Part shown: positions 17,143 to 24,271 of the stretch, piece after piece
Position numbering within the stretch: position 1 is the stretch's first letter
Layout of the letters: each line of letters starts with the position of its first letter
Source of the DNA: Caldilineaceae bacterium
GTDB taxonomy: Bacteria > Chloroflexota > Anaerolineae > Caldilineales > Caldilineaceae
Reading direction: 5' to 3'
Assembly (NCBI GenBank): GCA_022842065.1
Contig: JALHQH010000011.1
Location: 124,001-188,000 of the forward strand
Length of the DNA stretch: 64,000 nucleotides
The notes under the pieces: generated by a model
The model's database searches: none
What the model was told of the DNA's origin: nothing
The model's input: only the letters and a program-made list of their open reading frames with translations
Made by a program: the position numbers and the translations under genes

Positions 17143-17625
17143 ATGAACAATCTATCACCCACCATCAGCAATGCGTTCAGCTACTACTTTCAAGACTTTC
17201 TCGAGCGGGTGCAAATCCTGTCCGCTGACTTGAGCGAAACGGAATTTTGGACCAACCCCTATCCCTATGGCAACAGTATTGGGCATCTGGCGCTACATAT
17301 TATGGGCAACCTCAACTATTACATCGGCGCACAACTTGCCGCCACTGGCTATGTGCGCGACCGTGACCGCGAATTTACGGAAAGCGCGCCACCCACCAAA
17401 ACACAAACCTTGCAAGATCTGGCCACAACGATCAGCACGGTCATTGCAACGCTGGAAAAACAGCAGGATGGAGATTGGGCAATTGCCTACGTCGCCGAGG
17501 GTGTTGATGATGTGCCTGATCGTTTTAGCATGTTTCTGCGCGCCGCGGTGCATTTTCATCACCATATCGGCCACATGAGTTATGTGCGGGATGAACATCT
17601 GCAGCGTAGGGCAGCGGGATTGTAG
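17143..17625 (+). CDS. DinB/YfiT-family metal-dependent hydrolase-like protein
   Basis: 160 residues forming the DinB four-helix bundle. The histidines expected for metal binding are in SIGHLALHIMGNLNYYIG (helix 2) and HFHHHIGHMSYV (C-terminal helix). Family members bind Zn or Ni and include bacillithiol/mycothiol-type S-transferases. Pairing with the upstream SRPBCC gene is a frequent small-molecule detoxification type arrangement, but the substrate is unknown. Confidence 0.85.
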   Translation: MNNLSPTISNAFSYYFQDFLERVQILSADLSETEFWTNPYPYGNSIGHLALHIMGNLNYYIGAQLAATGYVRDRDREFTESAPPTKTQTLQDLATTISTVIATLEKQQDGDWAIAYVAEGVDDVPDRFSMFLRAAVHFHHHIGHMSYVRDEHLQRRAAGL

Positions 17626-17626
17626 G

Positions 17627-17884
17627 TCATCCAACTGATCGTTCGTCACCAGCGCCTGGTGCTTCGGTTCCTGCTTTATCCAAGATCCGCCGAAAGGCTT
17701 TACGGTCACTGCGGGCCGCGCGTTCCTGAAAATAGCTTTCTGTGCGTAACGTAGCCAGCTTTTCCGCAATGGCAACATTAATGAGTTGATTAATGGTTGT
17801 GCCCTCTTGCTCTGCAACTTTTTTGAGTTCAGCGAACAAAGACGATTGTACCTGCAACGCATAGTTACTAACGTTTGTGTTCAT
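17627..17884 (-). CDS. Ribbon-helix-helix antitoxin-like protein (orphan)
   Basis: 85 residues. YALQVQSSLFAELKKVAEQEGTTINQLINVAIAEKLATL is the beta-strand plus helix-turn-helix of RHH (HicB/CopG-like) DNA-binding antitoxins, followed by a charged tail (YFQERAARSDRKAFRRILDK). No toxin gene lies next to it on either side; downstream is the convergent DinB gene 1 bp away. An orphan transcriptional repressor is equally possible. Its start is divergent from the LacI gene promoter. Confidence 0.7.
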   Translation of the reverse strand: MNTNVSNYALQVQSSLFAELKKVAEQEGTTINQLINVAIAEKLATLRTESYFQERAARSDRKAFRRILDKAGTEAPGAGDERSVG

Positions 17885-17955
17885 TTCTCTAAACTCCTAA
17901 GCACCTCAGACGCCATCAGCAGAACCATAATACCACAAAATTAAACCTTTTGCAG

Positions 17956-18004
17956 TTGACAAACGCATAAAAACCTGCTATAGTCTGCGTCAAACCGGTT
18001 TGAC
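17956..18004 (+). promoter_or_regulatory. Promoter with LacI-type palindromic operator at the start site
   Basis: TTGACA (17956-17961), exactly 17 bp, TATAGT (17979-17984): a near-consensus sigma70 promoter. Immediately after, at the expected +1 region, is a perfect 16-bp palindrome GTCAAACCGGTTTGAC (17989-18004) with the AAnCGnTT core typical of LacI-family operators. The layout predicts autorepression of the downstream regulator gene. Confidence 0.8.
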
Positions 18005-18077
18005 AGACCTTCCCTGCCCCCGCTGCATCGACCGGTCTCCCAAGTTTGTTTTCCATTTCATTCGCAAATTTATTATC

Positions 18078-19142
18078 TTGAGCAAACGTTCTCTGGCGGG
18101 ACGGCTGACGATTGCTGATATTGCGGCCCGCGCCGGTGTCAGCAAAAGCACTGTTTCGCATGCGCTTAGCGGTAAACGACCAATCTCTTTGGCGACCCAA
18201 AAGCGGATTCGCGCGGTGATCGATGAAGTTGGCTATCGGCCTAGTGTGGTGGCACAGCGGTTGGCTGGGGCTGGTCATGCACGGACGATTGGCTTGGTCT
18301 TTCCCCTGTCGGCGACGCTGATTGCCGGCACCGAGACCGAATTTATTGTTACAGTTGCAAATGCGGCTGCTGCTGCGGATTACCCCTTTTTACTGCTTAC
18401 CCATCTTGAAGACAATGCCAGCCAATTTGAACGGATGGTGGAAAGCGGGCTGGTGGATGGCTTTATTCTGATGAAGGTGCACATGCAGGATCCGCGTGTC
18501 GAGTGGTTACGGTCTGCGCAGATTCCCTTTGTTTTGCTGGGGCGTTGCGCCAACAATGAGCACTTGTCCTTTGTCGATGTTGATATCGAAGCGGGGGTAG
18601 GGGCAGCCGTGGCCCACCTTGCACAGCTCGGTCATCAGCAGATTGGCTATTTGCCCTTTGTCAACGATAGTGATTTTGGTTTTGCCGTCCGTACGTTGAA
18701 CAGCTTCCACGCGCACTGTGCCCTACATCAGATCACGCCCATCGTTAAGCCCGCCCAGCCAACCCGCGAAGGGGCGGCGGCGGCGTGCTCGGCGTTGTTG
18801 CAAGCCGCACCCTCGACCACGGCCTTATTGGTGCGCAACGAAATCATGGCCGAAGGGGTTAACGACGCGGCAGCCAGCCTCGGTCTACACATTCCGACCG
18901 ATCTCGCCTTGATTGGCATGGGCAGTTCTGATCATCAATTTACGATTCAGCAGGGCGCGCTGCGTTTAACTTGGATCGATATTCGGGCGGAGACGATGGC
19001 CGCCACTGCCACGCAGTTTCTCATTGCGCAGTTGGAAGGCAGGTCGGCAGGCACGTCGCAGCGATTGGTTGCCCCCCAACTGGTGATTGGTGAGAGCTGT
19101 GGTGCTGGACAAGGCAAATCCCCTTTTATCCAAATTGATTGA
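18078..19142 (+). CDS. LacI-family transcriptional repressor of a sugar-uptake locus
   Basis: 354 residues from a TTG at 18078; the frame is open upstream to a TTG at 18000, but that lies inside the operator, so the later start is preferred. The N-terminal HTH is LTIADIAARAGVSKSTVSHALSGKRPIS, with the hinge TQKRIRAVIDEVGYRPSVVAQRL. The rest is a periplasmic-binding-protein-like effector domain (TIGLVFPLS, GLVDGFILMKV, IPFVLLGR, DLALIGMGSSDH). The start codon is weak because no clear ribosome site precedes it. Lies directly upstream of the ABC transporter genes in the same direction, so control of that locus by a sugar-type ligand is expected from family behaviour. Confidence 0.85.
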   Translation: MSKRSLAGRLTIADIAARAGVSKSTVSHALSGKRPISLATQKRIRAVIDEVGYRPSVVAQRLAGAGHARTIGLVFPLSATLIAGTETEFIVTVANAAAAADYPFLLLTHLEDNASQFERMVESGLVDGFILMKVHMQDPRVEWLRSAQIPFVLLGRCANNEHLSFVDVDIEAGVGAAVAHLAQLGHQQIGYLPFVNDSDFGFAVRTLNSFHAHCALHQITPIVKPAQPTREGAAAACSALLQAAPSTTALLVRNEIMAEGVNDAAASLGLHIPTDLALIGMGSSDHQFTIQQGALRLTWIDIRAETMAATATQFLIAQLEGRSAGTSQRLVAPQLVIGESCGAGQGKSPFIQID

Positions 19143-19156
19143 CCTGTATGGTTCGC

Positions 19157-19300
19157 GTTACAACATGCATATGCGCCATGCCGCTACTCGTTGTAACCTT
19201 GCCATATTTATCCTTTTGTAAACTTTTGTAACGATGTAGGCGACCACTTTAGCTGATTGATTAGTGTAACTGTTACCGCGGGCCGGCTGCATTGTTACAA
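19157..19300 (+). promoter_or_regulatory. Cluster of GTTACAA-like boxes upstream of the transporter operon
   Basis: Between the LacI stop and the substrate-binding protein start: GTTACAAC (19157), GTTGTAAC inverted (19190), TTTTGTAAAC (19214), TTTTGTAAC (19224), GTGTAACTGTTACC (19264-19277, itself a dyad) and TTGTTACAA (19292). The repeats alternate orientation and the first pair is spaced 33 bp. This looks like a multi-site operator for an unidentified regulator and does not match the LacI-type palindrome. Confidence 0.5.
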
Positions 19301-19349
19301 ATTTCCCAAGTTTATTTTTCCAGGGTATGAAATCAAAGGAGGATGTGTC

Positions 19350-20768
19350 ATGGAGATCAAGCAGAGTCTGAATCGCCGGCAATTTCTAAAGGTGTCCTCA
19401 GGGGTAAGTACTGCGCTCCTGTTGGCCGCGTGCGCGCCGGCGACCCCCGGTGGCCAATCGGCAGGCGAAGGGGCCGCCCCAGCCGGCGAAGTGGTCAAGA
19501 TCCAGTACCAATCGCGCGAGCCGGAAATTCCTGCCGGTCTGCAACAGTTGTGGGATGAATGGCTACCCGTGTTCAAGGAAGCCAATCCCAACCTCGACAT
19601 CGAATTTCTGGCCGACCCCGGCGGCAATGAGAAAGATGTGGCCCTGGCCAGCATGGTGGCCGGCACCGCGGCTGATATTATGGAATTCTGCTGCCAGAAT
19701 AGTACCTTCTTTATCCAGCAAGATCAATCGGTTGATCTGCAACCCTTGATTGATCGCGATGCCGCCGAAGTCAATATTGAAGATTATTATGCCCATCAGT
19801 TTGACCCGTGGCTGAAGGATGGCAATATCCATATGATGCCGCGCTTCACCGGTTCGATGCTGATCTACTACAACGTGGATTGGTTTGAGCGGGCCGGCGT
19901 GGAAGCACCGCCTGCGGAATGGGGGGCTTGGGATTGGCAGAAGTACAGCGAGATTGGTGCCAATTTTGTGGCCACCGAGCCCCAGCAGACCTGGGCAACC
20001 TCGAACTATGGCAATGGTGCCAACTGGTTAACGCAGTATTGGTTGCGCGGCTGGGGCACCCATATGGTCAACCCAGAGGATGCGACCGAATGTCTCTTGG
20101 GCACGCCAGAGGCGCAGGAATGTCTGGAATGGATCCGCGGCATGATCTGGGACAAAAAGCAATATGTCCCCGGCGGCACGGCCATGGCCGGCGGCGTTGG
20201 CCCAGATGCCTTGTTTATGGGTGAGAAGATCCCGATGATGGAAATGGGCCCGTGGAACCTGGGGGTGGTGATGGATGGTGCGCAGTTCAAGTGGGATGTC
20301 GCGCCCTTGCCCAACGGTCCAGCTGGCATGACCACCCACCAGTCGGTCGATGGTAGCATGATCTGGAACGGCTCACCCCATGCCGAAGAAGCGTGGACTG
20401 TGCTTAAGGGCACAACCAGCCCCGAATATGGCCTGCTCTATGCCAAATATGTCAACAAGCAGCCTTCACGCAAGAGCATTCTGGACGAATTCCCCAAGGT
20501 GCTGCGTGACTATAACGAAAAATATAATGACATTAACCTCGAACTCTTCACGACTTCGATTAAAAATGATATCGGAGGGCCGGAAGAGATGTTTGCCAAT
20601 GACTTCCCAAGCAAACAGGATATCCTGCAACCGGCCTTTGACCGGGTCATGATTATCGGTGATGCGACTGTCGATCTGATCGCGCGTCACGCCGAGTTGG
20701 TGACGCGGTTCAATCGCGACGAAGTGAAGTTGGAAAACCTCGGCGCAGAAATGGAAAAGTTGAAGTAG
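19350..20768 (+). CDS. Sugar ABC transporter substrate-binding lipoprotein
   Basis: 472 residues from ATG 19350 with a strong AAGGAGG ribosome site at 19336-19342; the longer frame to 19257 lacks one. N-terminus MEIKQSLNRRQFLK followed by a hydrophobic stretch and the lipobox LLLAAC with Cys28. The NRRQFLK twin-arginine-like motif suggests Tat export with lipidation. The mature protein matches extracytoplasmic solute-binding family 1 (IEFLADPGGNEKDVALASMVAGTAADIMEF, MLIYYNVDWFERAGVEAPPAEW, AWTVLKG). Binds a carbohydrate outside the membrane and delivers it to the two permeases downstream. No ATPase gene lies in the locus, so a shared MsmK-type ATPase is presumably encoded elsewhere. Confidence 0.93.
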   Translation: MEIKQSLNRRQFLKVSSGVSTALLLAACAPATPGGQSAGEGAAPAGEVVKIQYQSREPEIPAGLQQLWDEWLPVFKEANPNLDIEFLADPGGNEKDVALASMVAGTAADIMEFCCQNSTFFIQQDQSVDLQPLIDRDAAEVNIEDYYAHQFDPWLKDGNIHMMPRFTGSMLIYYNVDWFERAGVEAPPAEWGAWDWQKYSEIGANFVATEPQQTWATSNYGNGANWLTQYWLRGWGTHMVNPEDATECLLGTPEAQECLEWIRGMIWDKKQYVPGGTAMAGGVGPDALFMGEKIPMMEMGPWNLGVVMDGAQFKWDVAPLPNGPAGMTTHQSVDGSMIWNGSPHAEEAWTVLKGTTSPEYGLLYAKYVNKQPSRKSILDEFPKVLRDYNEKYNDINLELFTTSIKNDIGGPEEMFANDFPSKQDILQPAFDRVMIIGDATVDLIARHAELVTRFNRDEVKLENLGAEMEKLK

Positions 20769-20770
20769 GA

Positions 20771-20826
20771 TTTTTGGTGGACGATTTCCGCAGCGATAGG
20801 TTACTGCAGAAATCGTCCACCAAAAA
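20771..20826 (+). promoter_or_regulatory. Hairpin between binding-protein and permease genes
   Basis: Perfect 18-bp arms, TTTTTGGTGGACGATTTC (20771-20788) and GAAATCGTCCACCAAAAA (20809-20826), around a 20-nt loop. It fills the 77-bp gap after the binding-protein gene. As in other sugar ABC operons, such a structure could stabilise upstream mRNA and lower permease expression; this is inferred from position. Confidence 0.7.
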
Positions 20827-20845
20827 CCGTGAATAAGGACAAAAC

Positions 20846-21781
20846 ATGGCGACCATTAGCACAGCGGCACAAGGCACCGTGCGCGCCCGACCCGGCGGCC
20901 GTGCCATGAAACAGAAGACGCGCGAGGCGCTCTACGGCTATTTAATGGCCTCCCCGTGGCTTTTAGGCTTTTGCTTCTTTACGCTTTATCCCTTAGTGGC
21001 CTCCTTTGTCATTGGCCTCTACAGCACCAATTTTTTAACGCGCTGGAATTGGGTCGGGCTACACTGGTTTCAGGCCGCATTCGCTGATACCATCGTCCAG
21101 AAGGCTTTGCTCAATACCGCCTATTTTAGTTTTGTCTCGGTGCCGCTCTCCACGATGTTGGCGCTGATTATTGCGGTTATGCTCAACCAGGGCATTCGGT
21201 TCCAAAGTCTGTGGCGCACGGTCTACTATCTGCCCTCGGTGGTTTCGGGAGTGGCGGTGGCGTTGTTGTGGAAATGGCTCTATGAACCAAATATCGGTCT
21301 CTTTAACACGGTGCTAAAAGTTGTTGGCATTCAAGGGCCACGCTGGATTTTGGACGAAAGCTGGGCCATGCCATCGGTGATTCTGATCGCCCTGTGGGGG
21401 GCCGGTGGGGCCATGCTGATCTATCTGGCAGGACTGCGCGGCATTCCGACCGCACTCTATGAAGCAGCCGAGATCGACGGTGCAAATTCGTGGCGGCGCT
21501 TTTGGGCCATCACCCTGCCCTTGCTGACCCCGACGATCCTCTTTAATGTCGTGCTCAACATTATTGGTTCCTGGCAAGTTTTTACACAGGTGTTGCTAAT
21601 GACCGACGGCGGGCCGAACAACGCGACGTTAACCGCCGTCCTCCATCTCTATCGCACCGGTTTTCAGAAGGCTGAATTTGGTTATGCGTCGGCCCAAGGC
21701 TGGCTGCTCTTTGTCGTGGTGCTGGTCTTTGTGCTGTTTGCCTTGCGCAGCGCTTCGAGCTGGGTGCATTATGACCGATAA
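20846..21781 (+). CDS. Carbohydrate ABC transporter permease (MalF/UgpA type)
   Basis: 311 residues with six predicted TM helices after a basic N-terminal segment (RGRAMKQKTREALYGYLMASPWLLGF). The EAA loop that contacts the ATPase is YEAAEIDGANSWRRFWAITLPLLTP. This is the BPD_transp_1 fold. The first of two permeases between the binding protein and PhyH, 23 bp before the second, and co-transcribed with it. Confidence 0.93.
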   Translation: MATISTAAQGTVRARPGGRAMKQKTREALYGYLMASPWLLGFCFFTLYPLVASFVIGLYSTNFLTRWNWVGLHWFQAAFADTIVQKALLNTAYFSFVSVPLSTMLALIIAVMLNQGIRFQSLWRTVYYLPSVVSGVAVALLWKWLYEPNIGLFNTVLKVVGIQGPRWILDESWAMPSVILIALWGAGGAMLIYLAGLRGIPTALYEAAEIDGANSWRRFWAITLPLLTPTILFNVVLNIIGSWQVFTQVLLMTDGGPNNATLTAVLHLYRTGFQKAEFGYASAQGWLLFVVVLVFVLFALRSASSWVHYDR

Positions 21782-21804
21782 CTACGAAAGTAAGGAGTGA
21801 ATCA

Positions 21805-22695
21805 ATGGCCGCGACCGCCCAAAGCGAACGAATAGCGCCGGAACGTGTGCGCAGTTACCGTGGACATAGCTTTCAAGAGCGCGCGCTGCGCGTTTTGCTC
21901 TACATCGCGATTTTGATTGGCGCGATCATCTTTGCTACCCCCTTCTACTGGATGATCCGCACCGCCGTCATGCCGAAATTTGAGGTCTATCAATTTCCGC
22001 CGCTCTGGCTTCCGTCTGAAATTGTCTGGTCCAATTTTCAGAATCCCTTCAAAGTCTTCCACTTTGAACGCTGGTTTCTCAATACCATTATCATCGCCAC
22101 CATCAGCATGATCGGCACCACCCTCTCGGCGGCGGTGACTGGTTTCAGTTTTGCCCGGCTGCGTTTTCCCTTGCGCGATTTTCTCTTTGTGGTCGTCCTC
22201 GCTACCATGATTCTGCCCGAACATATCAGGATGATTCCGAATTATTTGTTATACACCCGATTGGGTTGGGTCGATACCTTTTTGCCCTTGATCGTCCCCA
22301 ACTGGTTTGCGCCCGCCTTTTTTGTCTTTTTGCTCCGCCAATTCTTTTTGACGATTCCACGCGACTATGACGACGCCGCTTATATTGACGGCTGCAATCC
22401 GCTCAGCCTCTTCTGGCGTATTCATCTGCCGTTGAGTATGCCCGCGCTGGGCGTCGTCAATATTTTCCAGTTAACCTTTATCTGGAACGATTTTATCAAT
22501 CCCCTGATCTACTTGCACAAGGAACCACAATTCACCGTTGCCCTTGGTCTACGCCTCTTCCAAGGGCGCATGTCCAATAATATGCAAGACCTAATGGCTG
22601 CCTCGCTGCTGGCGGTGCTGCCGACCCTAATTGTCTTTTTCCTCGCCCAACGCTACTTTGTCCAAGGCATTGTGGTTTCGGGGGTGAAAGGGTAG
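21805..22695 (+). CDS. Carbohydrate ABC transporter permease (MalG/UgpE type)
   Basis: 296 residues, six predicted TM helices. N-terminal RALRVLLYIAILIGAIIFATPFYWMI, the EAA loop YDDAAYIDGCNPLSLFWRIHLPLS and the C-terminal QRYFVQGIVVSGVKG tail are typical of the MalG branch. Forms the translocation channel with the preceding permease. Ribosome site AAGGAG precedes the ATG. Confidence 0.93.
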   Translation: MAATAQSERIAPERVRSYRGHSFQERALRVLLYIAILIGAIIFATPFYWMIRTAVMPKFEVYQFPPLWLPSEIVWSNFQNPFKVFHFERWFLNTIIIATISMIGTTLSAAVTGFSFARLRFPLRDFLFVVVLATMILPEHIRMIPNYLLYTRLGWVDTFLPLIVPNWFAPAFFVFLLRQFFLTIPRDYDDAAYIDGCNPLSLFWRIHLPLSMPALGVVNIFQLTFIWNDFINPLIYLHKEPQFTVALGLRLFQGRMSNNMQDLMAASLLAVLPTLIVFFLAQRYFVQGIVVSGVKG

Positions 22696-22769
22696 CTAAT
22701 GGTTAATGGAAAATTGATAATTTTTAATGGTTAATATTTGGCTTGTCGCGCCACCGACTAGAAAGAACA

Positions 22770-23537
22770 ATGATGAAGATCACACCAGAACAGATCAGCG
22801 AGTTTCACGAAAAAGGCTATTTTATTCTCGAACGCGCCATGACTGAAGCGCACCTCGAAGGGTTACGCGCAGAATGCCAGCGCTATGTGGACAAATTTGA
22901 GCGTGAGATGGAGGCCAAAGGGGTTACTTCGCAGGGGATTAATCACTACAAGACCCGCTACTTTATCTCGAATCGGGGCAATGAAAGCTCGATCATCACC
23001 GATTTTCTCTTTAGCGCGTTGATGGCTGAGATCACCCGTGCCACCCTAGGCGAAAACACTTATCTCTTTAACGAACAATATGTGGTCAAAGCCGCGGAGA
23101 AGGGCACCAAGTTTGCCTGGCATCAGGATTCCGGCTACATCGGCCACTATCACCGCCCCTACCTCTCCTGCTGGTGTGCGCTTGATGATATGCGGGTAGA
23201 AAACGGCACGATCTACGTGCTCTCGTACGAAGAAGCCGGGATGACCGCCGACGATCTCTTCGACCATGTGGTCGAGGCCGGCACCAACGATAAGGTTGGT
23301 TATCATGGACCAAATCCAGGAACGCCTTGTCTCGTACCCGCCGGGAGTATTGTCGTCTTTTCCAGCCGCACCTTTCACCGCAGCGGTCCCAACACCACCG
23401 ACCAGATGCGCCGTAGTTATCTAGCCCAATATTCAGCCGAGCCGATTATGAAGAAGGATGGCTCCGGCATTTGGGCACAGGCGGTGCCATTGGTGGTGAA
23501 TGGCGAACGGGTCGCACCGGTTTATGCCCAAAAGTGA
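22770..23537 (+). CDS. Phytanoyl-CoA dioxygenase (PhyH)-family Fe(II)/2OG oxygenase
   Basis: 255 residues from ATG 22770 (a TTG at 22743 is in frame but poorly supported). Start FHEKGYFILERAMTEAHLEGLRAE is the PhyH N-terminal helix. Iron ligands H118-x-D120 (FAWHQDSGYIG) and distal H203 (SSRTFHRSGPN) are present, with the 2-oxoglutarate-binding arginine in MRRSYLAQYS. Expected to hydroxylate a small molecule using Fe(II), O2 and 2-oxoglutarate. Placed after a sugar ABC transporter, it probably acts on the imported compound or a derivative; the substrate is unknown. Confidence 0.9.
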   Translation: MMKITPEQISEFHEKGYFILERAMTEAHLEGLRAECQRYVDKFEREMEAKGVTSQGINHYKTRYFISNRGNESSIITDFLFSALMAEITRATLGENTYLFNEQYVVKAAEKGTKFAWHQDSGYIGHYHRPYLSCWCALDDMRVENGTIYVLSYEEAGMTADDLFDHVVEAGTNDKVGYHGPNPGTPCLVPAGSIVVFSSRTFHRSGPNTTDQMRRSYLAQYSAEPIMKKDGSGIWAQAVPLVVNGERVAPVYAQK

Positions 23538-23554
23538 TGACTAACCCTACCCGC

Positions 23555-23680
23555 CACTAGCTGCTCGTTCCACGCTCTGCATGGAATGCGCTGGGGGTGC
23601 TCTGCGCCCTGGAGGCCACCCAGTGGGTTCCCGGTCTACGCTGGATTCCCACGCTCTGCGTGGGAACCAGCCAATTCCTC
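23555..23680. repeat. Degenerate hairpin repeats
   Basis: The 23.54-23.72 kb gap holds partly palindromic elements, including TTCCACGCTCTGCATGGAA (about 23568) and TTCCCACGCTCTGCGTGGGAA (about 23647), with a decayed third copy between them. They resemble dispersed repeats seen in many environmental genomes; no gene is seen here. Confidence 0.6.
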
Positions 23681-23719
23681 CCTAGGGGTTAGGCGTTACA
23701 CACAGAAACAGAACGACGA

Positions 23720-24157
23720 ATGACGCGCATAACGGATTTTTCAACCCCCGCCATCGCGCGGTCGGTTTGGTTAGTAGCGAGCTTGTTTTGGCTGCTCGCC
23801 GGCTGCGGCCACACCTATGCCGATCCGGCCACGCTGGCCTCTACCCTAGAGCCAGCGACAGTCTTTGCTGCACTAGCGAGCACGAGTACATTGCCCGCCG
23901 CCGCCGATCAATTCGCCGCCGCGCTCAACCTTGATCCAGCTGACGTGCGTATTCGCATCAAGCCGGGCAATTGTCTCGTCTGTTCACTCGCCGCGCACCC
24001 AGAGATGGCCAGCCTCGCTGGGATCTCGGTGGCCGAAGCCGAAGAGATCCTTGAACCAAACGACGAAGTCAGTTTTTTTATCCCCAAATTTTCCTGTACG
24101 TTCTTATACGATGGCACAACCATGATCCCACAGCACTGTCAGCCATCACCGATCTGA
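23720..24157 (+). CDS. Small lipoprotein of unknown function
   Basis: 145 residues. Hydrophobic signal segment and lipobox (LVASLFWLLAGC, Cys29) predict a membrane-anchored lipoprotein. The mature part begins GHTYADPATLASTL and contains several cysteines (NCLVCSL, FSCTFLY, PQHCQPS), suggesting disulfides or a metal site. No recognised domain; acidic helical middle (SVAEAEEILEPNDEVSFF). Confidence 0.65.
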   Translation: MTRITDFSTPAIARSVWLVASLFWLLAGCGHTYADPATLASTLEPATVFAALASTSTLPAAADQFAAALNLDPADVRIRIKPGNCLVCSLAAHPEMASLAGISVAEAEEILEPNDEVSFFIPKFSCTFLYDGTTMIPQHCQPSPI

Positions 24158-24260
24158 TAGGTAGACAAGTAGACAGGTAGACAAGTAAATCGGTAAATCG
24201 GTACACAACCGATTTCCTGATTTACCGATTTACCGATTTACCGATTTCCTGATTTACCGA
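24157..24260. repeat. Simple tandem and inverted repeat tract
   Basis: Directly after the lipoprotein stop: GGTAGACAAGTAGACA-type units, then two GTAAATCG copies, followed by the inverse TTTACCGA units repeated at 24212-24260. The two halves can pair into a long hairpin. It ends 12 bp before the radical SAM gene and may affect its expression. Confidence 0.75.
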
Positions 24261-24271
24261 CCCACCACCCT

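Noticed and set aside
18000..18077. TTG at 18000 as start of the LacI-type regulator
   Set aside because: It lies inside the operator palindrome at the predicted transcription start, and the added residues do not match the family.
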